NCBI GenBank assembly: GCA_035610835.1
Contig: CM069446.1
Coordinates: 70,541,062-70,605,061 of the forward strand
Length of the DNA: 64,000 nt
Source: Ophiura sarsii
Taxonomy: Eukaryota > Echinodermata > Ophiuroidea > Amphilepidida > Ophiuridae
Direction: 5' to 3'
Both the position numbers and the translations under genes were made by a program. Below, piece by piece: positions 45,479 to 58,128 of this stretch. The notes under the pieces are model-generated. The model saw only the letters and a list, made by a program, of their open reading frames with translations, had not been told where the DNA came from and ran no database searches. Each line of letters begins with the position of its first letter. Positions within the stretch are counted from its first letter, which is position 1.

Positions 45479-47985
45479 TAAAAAAAACCTTTAAAAGGGA
45501 AGAGCTAGTACAAATGAAAGACTTTATATTTTTAGGAAAGCAGTTGGTAGAATAATGACATGTAAATGTAATTGGGTAATCAGAGATTGGCAAAAGAGCA
45601 GGCAGTTGACGTATTGGCAAATTTGGGCATGATATCAAGTAATGAATATGAAGACAAATTTGCAGTAGTTGTCCGTATGTGAAGAGGTCTGCCGAAATCA
45701 GACACAATTAGGCAAGATATCAACATTGAGTTTGTAATTGATTATATATTGTAGTAGAGATCTTCCGCTTAACAATGGTACCTTTTTTAATCGGACTTCC
45801 CAAAGCGGAGTTATATCATTTTCAAGTTAATATATGAAAACTCCAAACTGAGATATACTTACAATGTACATACAATGTACTTTTAAATTATTTTTTAATT
45901 TTTTAATTTTAAATATATTTTTGGTTTGATTTTTTTAATCTGAAACTTTCACATTAATGTTATAAACACTCTGGGAATTAATTATTTACAAGAAATCTCA
46001 CAAAAAAATCACCCCAATTAGGTTTGGGCTATTTCTCAGCTTGGAGCTCTGGCCAATTCATTTGGTTTCGGTTGAACATATACATATGATGTAACCACAG
46101 GGTTGTCATTTAGAAACATGTAAATATCCTCTAGTTGTTATTATGGTGCAATTTCTAATTGAGACTAAGAGGATGTACACATTTACTGGCAATCAAACAA
46201 GAAATACAAAAACAAGTTACATAAAAAGCATAAAACGGTTTCTTAGTTTTATAATTTTATTAGAAACAAATGTAATGTATGTACACGATGAGAAGTTATG
46301 TACAAATAAAAGTTCAGGAGGGACCATAATGTTGCGTACAATCAACTGAATCAATGTATGGTTACAAATATTTGCGTAGAATTGAGTTTTATGACATGTT
46401 CGAAACTTACATTAATTCCTCTGTCAAACTTGACATTGTGTATAGTATCACATGTATAATGATAGTTTATAACCCTTCACGAATGTAGTTATATCAAAGT
46501 TACAGGCATTATTGAAATGGTCATACACTTCATGCAGACAACAAACAGATTTAGCCAGAGTCATCATTTTTTTGGTGAACGTGTACGAATTACTTAGCAT
46601 ATCTGGAGTTCTTGACAAGTCAACAAGGTCTACTGCAGATATTGGTTATAAAGAAGAAGTGTCATTATCATGATTGACACTTTTATGCATACGCATGTAA
46701 ACATTCACAATATTCAGTAATTGTGACCATTCTACATTGTTTATTGCTGACATAAGAAATGTTATGTCCTTCCGCCACTTTACCTACTGTCACTATTGTA
46801 TAGCCGGCTTTGGTAATATACTGTAAATCAGTTATTGGAAGAGCTCTGTTACATGTTGTCGGAGAGATAGGCCTACCGTTATCAGGAGGGCGGTAGGAAG
46901 TTGGGTTCGGGGGGTATTTTTTGTTGTTTTTTGGCCGGCGTATATTTTTAAATTTTAATGTTTTCATTCGTTTGTTTGTTTTTTGGCCTGCAAAGAGGGG
47001 GATTTTTTTCTTCCAAAAACTTCCTACCCCCACCCTGAAAATCTAAAGGTGCGTCCCTTACCGCAAGGAAACAGCCATGGAAAAGACTTTTCTTCACCAT
47101 AATTAATGCTTTTTAAATTCACAGGTCGCCCACTTGCACGTGATAATTTTTGTGTGGGAAGATAGTTTTATTTATGCAGGAAAGGTGAGACCTGTCCTGA
47201 TTTATGGCATCTACTGATGTTGTAGTATTTTGGTTGCAGTCCATCATAATTCATATAGACATATAGTGCGAAGATTAAGATTACAGTGGCGAGGGGACGG
47301 GGGGGGGGGGGGGGGGGCAAGATTTCTGAAATTTTCGTAAAGGTTGCCCCAATTTTTTTGCAGTCAGTCACCTCGTAAATTTCACGTAGGCCTAAGTGTG
47401 GGGGTGTGTGTGGGGGGGGGGGGTGCATTCTTACTTTTATGCAGAGTTCAGATGAAGAATAAATGAATTATTGAAACCCAAGCGACAGCTCGCCCCGCCG
47501 CGAATTTCTTAACCGTAACAAACATTTGGCAAAACACTGTATATGCCTACATGTACATGTATTGCTGTAAATACAATGTATGTGCATGTGTATACTATAC
47601 GCTTTTACCACTTTACTCAGTCAAGATATCAAATGTTTGTTTACGGTAAATAACATCACCGCCTGGCCAGCACAGTTCTCGTCATCAAATCCGTGACGGA
47701 GAGACTCCCCTTGTAAACATATACAAACAGTACAAACCCCTCACGTCTATGCATACACGTCCAATAATAGCCATGGACTCGTGTGATACAAATACACAAC
47801 ACATTGGTATCCAAGCGTCACACTTTTCGTCCAATCAATATACCCGAATGAAGGTGTCATTAGGCTGGACCCGTTAAACATTATACCGATTTGGTCACGG
47901 TTTTCTGAGCCAAGTGACTCGAAGCCATTATGAATAACGCGTACTTGCTGTATTCAGGGGATAAGAGCGAGCCCCTTGGGGCTAG
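45479..47985. mobile_element. 2.5-kb insertion of unknown type (A copy 3 only)
   Basis: Interrupts block A between gccagacttaa and aaaagcctaatatataat, continuous in copies 1 and 2. Its right end is an imperfect hairpin (AGCCCC-tt-GGGGCT then AG), reminiscent of rolling-circle element ends, but a TC start and A|T insertion are not evident. Contents: AT-rich DNA, a degraded foldback (46,887-47,059), long G runs (near 47,300 and 47,410), and GC-richer 3' 500 bp. Short ORFs only; none recognised. Confidence 0.6.
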
Positions 47986-48337
47986 CTCAAAAAGCCTAAT
48001 ATATAATGTTTACACTTTAATACACTGACAAAAATTATTCAAATATTGACACTCCAGATGTATTTTCCCTGCTTTATTATATAATGATATCATTATAAGC
48101 ACTAATGTAGGTTTATTGATATCTGGGTTATACACTTGACTAAGATAATCATGGCTTATATACAGCACTATACCAAATTAAGATCACATATACTATACAC
48201 TGACAAAAATTATTCAAACATTGCATGACACTGCATATTTATTTCCCCCGCTTTATTATGTAATAATATCATTATAAGCACTAATGTAGGTTTATTGATA
48301 TCTGGGTTATACTCTTGACTAAGATAATCATGGCTTA

Positions 48338-48590
48338 GGCCAAACAAAGAAGATTGTCTGTCTCAGAAGCCCGCCTGCACTGGTATGTAAAATGGGCTAC
48401 GGCGCTGAGGCCTGAATTTATTTTATTTTTTTGGATTTTGTACAAAATTTTTTTTTTTAAAGGTCTCTGTAAGTTAGCAAAACAAAAAAAATGCATACCT
48501 AATAGCCTTTTTTCGAAGAAAAATAAATAAATCGCACAGCACTTAGCTTTTTTGCCAAATGTTTCTGAGATAGACCTTTTTTGTTTGGCC
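48338..48590. mobile_element. TTA-flanked MITE, A copy 3
   Basis: Third copy, with a shortened T-rich middle. Confidence 0.75.
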
Positions 48591-49853
48591 TTATATACAG
48601 CATTATACCAAATTAAGATCACATACTCTACTGAAAACTTTAAGATATTATTGGATCCATTCACACTGTCCTGTGATATTATATGCCAAGCAGAATGAAT
48701 TGTAAAACTTGGTGACATGGGTCTTCGGTCAAAGGTCAGACAGGGCTCAAAAGAACATCTTTGTCGTCTGTTTAATGAAGTGTTACATTGACCACTACAG
48801 TGTAGTGTGATGATCTATTGATTTTTAAGCACAAAATAGTGTTGATTTTGGCACTTTCAGATTGCGACCTCCCTATGTTCTCAAGCATGTGGCCGGGCTG
48901 AGCACTGGAACAAGGGATTGCTTCAAATTGGATATCATTGTAAAGATGAACACATCACCTTTTAAATGATATATTATACACTTGATGAACATATCCCGCG
49001 ATATTTGAAAATCTTGTGCATGAAAAAATATTCCAATCTTTTTTTGAGCAGTTTAGTTATTGTTGTAACGCAATGGGTATTATTATGTAATTTACAATAA
49101 TTCCTACATTACAGCTTCATAGGATGGTTAGAAATTCAATTATGATCCCTCTAATCAGTGTAACCTTTCTCATAAAAGAAAATGGTATCTAAGAATTATA
49201 TTAAGTTCCTCTGATAAAAGCCCTGTTACAAAATGATACATTATTTCTATTTCTAATAAAAGCAAACAGTTACAGCGCAAATAAGTGTAATTGCAAATAA
49301 AATTGTACACAGTTCCTCTAACAAACACTTGTGTACAAAGTATACATTAGCTCTCATTCTCATAAAAGCCAATACTTGTAGTACAATTGAGTGTTGTACA
49401 AAGTTCCCCTTATAAGGCTATATTTAAAAAAATCTTTTGTCTCAAAGCTCTTCAGTTTTTCAAAACCTAATGCGGAATGCGTCTTTTTAAAAGTTTTTTA
49501 ATTTTTTTTTTAAATAAATATAAAATATTGAAATCCTTGTAAAAGTGACCTTTTGTATTCCAAATGATGTGATCAATGAAAATCTGAAAAATCGGTAAAA
49601 CTTAACTAATGCGCGCGGGAGCTTTGAGACAAAAGATATAGCCTCTCAGCCTAAACATGATACATTATTTCTATTTCTGATAAAATCAAATTGTTACATC
49701 ACAAATAGCAGTTATAAGTATATACAAAGTTCCTCATATAAAAAGCGAGCGGGACCGGGTTCAAGACTGTATTTATAAGTAGCAATGGATATACCTATAT
49801 GATAGTCTACTTTGAGTGTCATCACCCAAGTTGACCTCACTCAGGGTCGACTA

Positions 49854-50376
49854 AACACAACACCAAAAGTAAGTCCCCCCTAAACAATTCGTCTTAACAT
49901 CGTAAGATAAAACATTTTACCAATAAAACTTAGTAAGACATAATCCTATGACTGTTTCCTAAGTGGTGTTTGAAAATGAAAGATGTCCATGACTTCATGG
50001 CTGAATAAGCTCAAAAATAAGACAAAAACTGCCCTTCTCAAAAGTCACAACTCACTATGCTAATATCTGAGCCAAGAATGGGATTTACATGGAATGATCA
50101 TGAATTGATTACACATTACAGTAAATTTTGCTCAGCCACAGGTACTTTTCCATTAGTGAGAAGCAATTCATAAACTTTTGTGACTTTTGAGAAGGGCAGT
50201 TTTTGTCTTCCATTTGAGCTCATTCAGCCATGAAGTAATGGAATTCTTTCATTTTCAAACATCACTTAGGAAACAGTCATAGGATTATTTATAACTAAGT
50301 GTTATTGGTAAAATGTTTTATCTTACGATGTTATGACGAATTGTTTAGGGGGGGGACTTACTTTTGGTGTTGTGTT
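49854..50376. mobile_element. 523-bp TA-flanked MITE (A copy 3 only)
   Basis: Ends AACACAACACCAAAAGTAAG and inverted, TIRs near 190 bp. Host cgacTA-element-TAtatag; copies 1 and 2 have the empty site. Confidence 0.82.
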
Positions 50377-50761
50377 TATATAGTGCCCTCTATATATCGA
50401 TAAGGAACATAGTGCCCTCTATATCAATAAGAAACATAAATATTGCAACATCGTAATTATTCTGACACCATGGAATGGATATATGTTAATATTGTTTGGT
50501 CAAAGAAATTGGATACTTATTACTGAAAGGTTTGATCTCATAGTGAGTGTTTAGTTGCGGACACGCTCACTCGTCCGTCTCGGGCCTTTGGCCCTGCGCT
50601 TGTGGAGGGAGGGGCATAGGCTAAGGTCAGTGATTAGCTATAGTCGCCCTGGGTGATGTTATGTTACTCAGGATAAGACTATCATAATGGGTATATCCAT
50701 TGGTGCATATCTTTATGTAACTTTTTATTGATTTCAGTAATGTCAGTTTGTCCGAATCTTT

Positions 50762-51015
50762 ATATCGAGGGCTCAGAAACACAAGGCCTTATCTCCATTT
50801 TGACCATTTTGAGAAAAAGACTTTTTGAAGATTTTTAAACACATTGGGGAGAAGGAGATGAGGCCTTGTGATACTGGTTATAACTTTGAAAGGGGTTGTG
50901 TTATGGAGATAAGGCTGTGTGTTACTGGAAAGATAAATTTTTTCTGAAAATGTTGATACCAAAATCTCATTTTTGAAAAATGGAGATGAGGCCTTGTGTT
51001 TCTGAGCCCTCGATA
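50762..51015. mobile_element. 254-bp palindromic MITE, A copy 3
   Basis: Direct equivalent of 10,083-10,335. Confidence 0.75.
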
Positions 51016-51484
51016 TTATCTAATAAAAAACGGTTACAAATGATACCCTCTTTCTCATAAAAGCAAACAGTTACATCACAAACCCCTAATACACACCTGT
51101 CTAAAAACAATATTGGTTCTATTTTATATAAAAAATGCAAATTAGATTGTTACCAAGTTTCTCTAATAAGACACCTTTACTAATGATACAATGGTTTTAT
51201 TTCTTATAAAAGTAAACAGTTACTTTACAAAACTGCAATTACAAACAACAATTGTACAAAGTTCCCTATGCAATCAAAGAGTTATAGCACAAAGAAGTGT
51301 ATAATTTCAAATACAAATAGTACACATTTCCAATAACAAAAACTGTTATATGACACATTAGTTATATTTCCCATGAAAGTAAAAAAGTGACAATACAAAT
51401 AAGCGAAATCGGAAATAAGAATTGTACAGAGTTCCTCTGACAACACTTGTTACACAGTATACATTAGTTCTCTTTCTCTAAAAG

Positions 51485-51620
51485 CAGGCATGAGAATTTT
51501 CAGGCTATTTTGTTTTCCAAATTTCTGCACTTTCAGTTATTTTCAGCCTGTTTTTGGCCTTTGTTTAGGCTGATTTCAACCTCTTTTTCAGGCTGTTGAG
51601 GTTTTTCATTCTCATGCCTG
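51485..51620. mobile_element. 136-bp inverted-repeat element (A copy 3)
   Basis: Mirror of 25,289-25,425, with AAAAG on both flanks. Superfamily not assigned. Confidence 0.75.
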
Positions 51621-51653
51621 AAAAGCAAACAATTACACCACAACAAAAGTGTA

Positions 51654-51868
51654 GGGTAAAGTCGCCAGTTTTCGGTCAGCGCCTATTTTCGGTCACTTTC
51701 GCCCAAATCGTGTAATTGCATCGGTCGTCGCCATTTTAAGGCAATACCGGGCATCAACTATGCAGCGTTTTTTTAGCTTTCAGTTTATAACGACGAGGTC
51801 ATTTTCATTACACGATTCGGGCGAAGTGACTGAAAATAGGCGCTGACCGAAAACTGGCGACTTTACCC
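51654..51868. mobile_element. 215-bp TA-flanked MITE (A copy 3)
   Basis: Mirror of 25,041-25,255; inner motif TTTTCGGTCAGCGCC on both sides. Confidence 0.8.
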
Positions 51869-52693
51869 TAAAATTACAAATAACAGTTGTTTGAAATACC
51901 CCTAATAAACACCTGTCTAAAAGAAACATTGGTTCTGATTTATATAAAAGCAAACAGTTACAGTACAATTTGTGTGACAGCAAATAAGAATAAGTTTCTC
52001 TAATAAGGCACCTATTACAAATGATGCATTGGTTTTATTTCTTATAAAAGTGAAAGGCTACTTTACCATATACTTTACCATATGCAATTACAAAGAAGTG
52101 TATAAAATTCCCTATAATAAAACACCTGTTACAAATGATACATTATTCTCTGTCTCGTGAAAGCAAACAGTATCAGTACAAAGAAGTGTATAATCGCAAA
52201 TACAAATTTTATGAAATTGTATATTTTCTATATTCCATTGGTGAGCGTGAAGATCGCTATCGATTACCGGGTTTCATATTCAAATGAGTTTTGAATAGCG
52301 GGAAGGCTGAACGAGGAGCCATGTGTATAAAGCTCATTGACGCTTTCTACAGACAGCAACTAAATGTTTGAAGATGAATGCATATAATATACAGATTTGC
52401 GCATAAATTGACTTGTTGTTCTGAGAATTTTTTATTTTGAGAAATGGATAGTGGACTTTCTAAAGGCTCTTTTTGACGGAGGTAGTAAACCATAACAGAG
52501 TATTAATAAGAACGCTTGACACTGCTTGAAGCTGTATTTGGAATCAATCAACTGCAAGAGTACGTCTTGGTGTCAGGAAGACAAGATCACATGGTTTGTG
52601 AAAGGGACATAGAAGCGGTTCAAAAAGGAAGACTAGATACATGTGGGTGGAGTATCGGTTGGAAATGAGGTAAGGTGAGCAGCGTTATACTTA

Positions 52694-53062
52694 TATGATC
52701 TTTTCCAGAGAGCGCCCTCTATTCAAGGGTTTTTTTTTAGAAAGTAGATTCTCTTGCAGATTTACATTTCTGATCATAAATCGTACATACATTCCAAGTT
52801 ACAGAGCGATACGATTCCTAATTACCTCAAAATCATGGTTTTAGAGTGAATTTAGAGTGAAAATATAAAACTGTCGTGTTATCCCGGCAGTTTATTTTCA
52901 CTCTAAAACCATGATTTGGAAGTAATTAAGAACCGTATCGCCCTGTAACTTGGAATGTATGTACGATTTATGATCAGAAATGTAAATCTGCAAGAAAATC
53001 TGCTTTAATTTTTTTATTTTTTTATGTCGAGGGTGTTCCCTGGAAAGATCACATAATACACC
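52694..53062. mobile_element. TTAA-type MITE at the A/B border, copy 3
   Basis: Equivalent of 12,598-12,960 in A copy 3; its left terminus is eroded (starts near tatgatcttttcc). Confidence 0.7.
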
Positions 53063-53274
53063 AGCGCCCCTGTACTGTCTGTTATAGCCAGCCTGCGAAG
53101 ATCCAGTGCACCCCATATGTGTGTTTTAACATGTTTCTATTTCAGAAATGGTCGTATAAGGCTCAATGGGAAATGTATTACTATAGCACCGGCCAAATTA
53201 GGAAGAAAGCGCAGTAAATTTGCTCGCGCTAGAAGCTTGTTCAAAGCCAAACCGTACGTACCTCAATATATTAT

Positions 53275-53855
53275 TTTTAATTTTTTTTTTGGTATATAAA
53301 GAGCAAGTGTTAACAATAGCCCAACAGACATTAACAAAGTTAATGAACAGTGATTACAAATCAAACGGATAACTCTCAACAGAGAGCTCTGATGGGCAAT
53401 CAATTGGTTCACTGCAACTCAGAAAATGATCAAAAATACAAGTAAACACAATTGGGCAAGTAAAAAAGCCAATGAAAGTGGCGTGGGACAGGAATAAGAT
53501 AAACACCCAAACATAGAGAATAACATCAAAAATGAGAGAAGAAAAATAATATCTGGAGGTCATTGATACATCGAGAGAGCTTAGCTAACATATATACTCT
53601 GAAGAGTTGGAGAGAAAGTGTCTGTTAACACGACACTGCAGCGATGGAAATACCCACATGACTTTCCACCTGGGGTTGACTAGGAACTACACACTTTGTG
53701 GACTTAGACGGTAACCGTCTATGGTTAGAAATATTCTATGTTCTAACCCAACTTTTACAAAAAGAAATAAATCAGTTAAAAAAGTGGTCCTAGTGGGAAT
53801 CGAACCATGGACCTCTGCATTGTAAAGCATGTAAGTCAACCACTAGACTAGCGAG
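53275..53855 (-). mobile_element. tRNA-headed SINE-like element in B copy 2
   Basis: Mirror of 23,067-23,635, very similar along its length and at the equivalent position, so inherited with the inverted duplication rather than inserted independently. Confidence 0.55.
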
Positions 53856-54088
53856 GGGTGAACTGGCCAAGACATGATTTTAATCGCTCTCATTATTAAG
53901 GAATAAAGCTTTTCATTTCAAGCAGAAAATAGTAATATTTTGACAATTTGGGTACAATTTAAATCTTAATAAGAAGAAGATTGCGACCCTAATTTTTAAA
54001 ATGTTAGCGTCGGTCGCTGAGGGCAACAACAATTTGTTTGTGCCTGACAGTTTGTTGCAAGTGTAAATATGAGGAGATATTATGTTAA

Positions 54089-54457
54089 AGGCATATTATG
54101 TGATCTTTTCCAGAGAGCGCCCTCTATTCATTATATTTTTTAGAAAGTAGATTTTCTTGCAGATTTACATTTCTGATCATAAATCATACATACATTCCAA
54201 GTTACAGAGCGATACGATTCCTAATTACCTCAAAATCATGGTTTTAGAGTGAATTTAGAGTGAAAATATAAACTGTCAGTGTTATCCGATATCACTCTAA
54301 AATCATGATTTTGAAGTAATAAGAATCGTATCGCCCTGTAACTTGGAATGTATGTACGATTTATGATCAGAAATGTAAATCTGCAAGAAAATCTTCTTTC
54401 AATTTTTTTTCTCGATGTTGATGAGCGCGTTCCCTGGAAAGATCACATAATATACCT
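54089..54457. mobile_element. 369-bp MITE with TTAA target duplication (B copy 2)
   Basis: Same family as 33,960-34,331. Filled site: tatgTTAA-element-TTAAgtagcg. The empty site is present in B copy 1 near 22,835. It therefore inserted after the B duplication. Confidence 0.85.
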
Positions 54458-54559
54458 TTAAGTAGCGACCTTACTGATATTACAGGAAGTTGATTTAGGT
54501 ACAAAACTACTATTGAAGTCTCTGTTAATCGTATTTAACCTACATTTTTATCCCCCTGG

Positions 54560-55605
54560 TTTGTAAAACCAGAAGGAGATTTTGTCATGTAATGTGCGTC
54601 TGTGTGTGCCTTTTGGTTAGCCTTTTTCCCGAATGCTGCATCTTTTTTGGGGGGGGGATCTAATTTGCAAAGGTCATCTGAGGTCAAAGGTCATCCAGGA
54701 GTCAAATCGTAAAAGTTGCCCAATTGACTTCAAACTTGGAGAAAAGAAACATGAACACCGGGTGAACATGTCTAAAATTAATTAGAGGTCATCCGAAGTC
54801 AACGGTTTTGAGGTCAAAGGTCATCCAGGGGTCAAATCATAAAAGTTGCCCGATTGACTTCAAACTTGGAGAAAAGAAACATGAACACCGGGTGAACATG
54901 TCTAAAATTAATTAGAGGTCATCCGAGGTCAACCAAGGTCGAAGGTCAACAAGGGGTTAAATCGTGCAATGAACACCGGGGGAACATGTCAAAAAATAAT
55001 TAGAGGTCATCTGAGGTCAAAGGTCATCCAGAGGTCAAATCGTAAAATGCCCGATTGACGTCAAACTTAGAGAAAAGAAACATGAACACCGGGGGAACAT
55101 GACCCGTATGTGACCTTTGACCTCATTTAGGTCATTAGAGGTAATCCAAGGTCAAAAAGGGGTTAACTCGTGCAATGAACACCGGGGGACCATGTCAAAA
55201 AATAATTAGAGATCATTCAAGGTCATCTGAGGTCAAAGGTCATCCAGAGGTCAAATCATAAAAGTTGCCCGATTGACGTCAAACTTAGAGAAAAGAAACA
55301 TGAACACCGGGGGAACATGACCCCTATGTGACCTTTGACCTCATTTAGGTCATTAGAGGTAATCCAAGGTCAAAAAGGGGTTAACTCGTGCAATGAACAC
55401 CGGGGGACCATGTCAAAAAATAATTAGAGATCATCCAAGGTCATCTGAGGTCAAAGGTCAACCAAAGGTCAAATCATAAAAGTTGCCCGATTGACTTCAA
55501 ACTTGGAGAAAAGAAACATGAACACCGGGGGAACATGACCTCTATGTGACCTTTGACCTCATTTAGTTGATCTCCCAGCCAGGGGGATTCGCAAGTCGTG
55601 ACTTG
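54560..55605 (-). repeat. DR1-motif minisatellite element bounded by hairpins (B copy 2)
   Basis: Mirror of 21,790-22,741 with about one extra repeat. Exact AGGTCAAAGGTCA or its complement occurs at 54,681, 54,811, 55,014, 55,111, 55,230, 55,329, 55,448 and 55,547. The same terminal hairpins are present in reversed order. Confidence 0.8.
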
Positions 55606-56192
55606 CAGTATTTTATAGGCTTATAACTATCTTACTAAAGTATAGATGGGGTGACAGGTGACGTCACACCGGGCATTTTGTCGGCAGTTGCCATTGTTCT
55701 TTGCCCGGCGGTTTGCGCGCGCGTCCTGTTTTGTTTAGGACCCATGCTTTTAAAACTCTCGCCAAAGCATTATAAAGGGCAATAAGGCATAGTGGACAGT
55801 GTTGTGGTCATATGCTGTTCCCTCAAGCATGTATCGACAGTCCAGTTGCGTTTGTTGATAAACATTGCTGTCACCCCATATCTATAGGCCTACTCATATT
55901 GCAACATCATTCTATAATTATTATTAATTAATTGATACAATGATATAATTATAATATAACAATTCATTATTATATCTGTATCATATTATTTTATATTTGT
56001 TTTAGTAAACGACAGTCTATGACCAGATTCTGACGTCACATTTCCAAAAAGGTCAAGTCCGTCAGTTTGAGTCATTAATCTGCTGATCAAAGGTGTAAAC
56101 CACCTGAAAATTCCATGTTATTATAATCTTGTGTTAAGAATGAAAAATCAATTTCAAATTATTTGATAACAAACACAGATGAACTTTCACTC

Positions 56193-56297
56193 AAATATGT
56201 AATGTTCAAACCTATTGAAGTAGATTATTGGGTTCATCTTATTTTCATCTCTGATCGCTTCAGTTCTTCCAAGGAGTTTTTCCAATCGCGCCATATC
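56193..56297 (-). pseudogene. FReD 3'-end remnant, right-arm mirror
   Basis: Reverse complement of the C-terminal FReD codons and following sequence, mirroring 21,060-21,166. It is separated from FReD-2 by AT-rich sequence. It carries no independent coding potential. Confidence 0.7.
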
Positions 56298-56681
56298 ATT
56301 CCTTATTTATATTACAGGACGTTGATTTGGTTACAAAACTACTTTTGAATAGCAATCAATCAAAATATGTCTCTGTTAATTGTGTTTCACATTCATTTGA
56401 TAGGCTTAATTGCTACTGATAACAATCTTAGCAAAACTATTATAGTATAGGCCAATACTCATATTGCAACAGCATTATTCACCATGCAAATCTTAACATT
56501 AATAGAATATTACTAGTCACTAGTATAATTATTATGTCTAATGATTACTAATTAATTTATATAATTATTGTAACAATAGGTTATTATATCCTTATTATTT
56601 ATAATGATATTATTATTATCCATAGTTAGTTTTTAGTATTCTTTTACAAATATGTAATGTATTCAAACCTATTGAAGTAGA

Positions 56682-58128
56682 TCATTGGGTCCGTCTTATT
56701 TTCATCTCTGATCGCTTCAGTACCTCATTGGAGCTTTTCCAATTGTACCATGTCATTCCTGTCCGACTGTCCTGTGATGCCCCCAGATACAGACCATTCA
56801 GGTTACAATTGGCACAGCTACTGTACCACCATGCACCTCGATTGGATTGAGCACAGTTACCACCAAAGGCATCATGGTCACTGTCCTTGGTAGTAAACGC
56901 TTGGTTGTCATTAAATATCAATGAGTTTCCTGCAGTACCACTATATGCACCTATGGACAGCCTATAATGATCTGCTGCATCTCCAATAGAAAATGATCTG
57001 TACTCAGCAAATGTGGTATTGGTCTCAAAATCCTCTAGGTCAATGCGCAATGTCCAATCGCCTTGTCCTGTTATGCGATGTAACTGTCTCAGTCCCAACC
57101 AGTATTCACCGTCAGGGCTGCCAAAACCATCTTCATAAGCGTCCCATCCACGGTAGAAATCCACAGTCCCATCAAACCTTCGTTGGAATACGGTCCAACC
57201 ACCATCATCTGTGTCCATATCACAATATACAGGGAAGCTTCCTAAGTTATCCCAGGATTGTATGGTGTAAGATCCAGATGGGAATGGTCCTCGAGAAGCT
57301 AGATCTGAGCAATCTCTTATGTCATCAGGTTGCAGTGAAATAATCGGATTTTGTGTAGAGAGTTGTTGACCCATGTAAGTTGTTGTAGCCATCGTATTTG
57401 GTAAGTGTTCATTCTGCGTCTGCAAGAGGTTAACCACTTGAGTGAGGGCATTTACGATTTGAGTTTGAGTATTTGCGATTTGATTAAGTGTGTCCTCGAT
57501 GCGATGTTGGGTGTCCATGCTCTGAGCGAACGCATTCGCCATTTGAGTTTGAGTATTTGCCATTTGAGTTTGAGTATTTGCCATTTCAGTTTGAGTATTT
57601 GCCATTTGATCAAAGGTGTCCTCAATGCGATGTTGGGTATCCACGCTCTGATTCAAGGTGTTGGATAACTGAATAAGAGTTTCTTCCATGCGAGTTTGCA
57701 CCCCAACACTCTGATTTAAATCAAGTGCTACTTGCGATTGCGTGCTAGCCATTAGATTGAGAGTTTCATTTATGTGAGTTTGAGTGTCAGCACTCTGATT
57801 CAAATCATTTGCCATGTGGGATTGTGTTTCCTCCATCTGTACAAGAGCATATGCCATTCCTGTTACGGTATTTGTGTAGTTGTGCATCAGATCAGTAGTC
57901 ACATTGCTGTTTATCTGTTGGTCTTTCAAGATTTCTTGTAGAATAGATGTTACATCTTCTGCTGCGCATGTGTCGGTCTTATTTTGCAGTATCAGATTAG
58001 TAAGTCTCTGTACATCCTCTTGATTCTTTAGCAAATTTTCAAGGTGTGGCAGAAACATAGACATCGTTGTTGATGTGTCTGTAATATTCTCCAGCAAAGT
58101 GATAATATCTCGTTGGGCAAATATTGTG
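56682..58128 (-). pseudogene. FReD-2: mirror copy lacking start codon and signal peptide
   Basis: Homologous to FReD-1 from codon ~28 to the stop, with the frame open throughout. It has the same domain order: N-terminal segment, heptad stalk, fibrinogen domain with paired cysteines and the DSDHD calcium loop. Homology stops at 58,128. Upstream an in-frame TGA appears after a few codons with no ATG, no signal peptide and no evident splice acceptor, next to Helitron sequence. The stalk differs by whole heptads (MANTQTE, MANTQTQ, MANTQTQ in tandem). Amino-acid differences cluster in the late fibrinogen domain after the calcium loop, where an extra Cys appears. It is probably a decapitated gene; a distant exon or promoter could rescue it, but none is visible. 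Confidence 0.8.

Larger units (their letters stand above)
40886..53174 (+). repeat. Block A copy 3
   Basis: Direct copy of 1-13,069 and inverted copy of block A copy 2. Private features are a 2.5-kb insert (45,479 to about 47,985), a 534-bp TAA-flanked element (43,459-43,992), a 523-bp TA-flanked element (49,854-50,376) and loss of the tRNA-Asn segment. It keeps only one remnant unit of the 50-bp satellite near 50,645. Confidence 0.88.
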
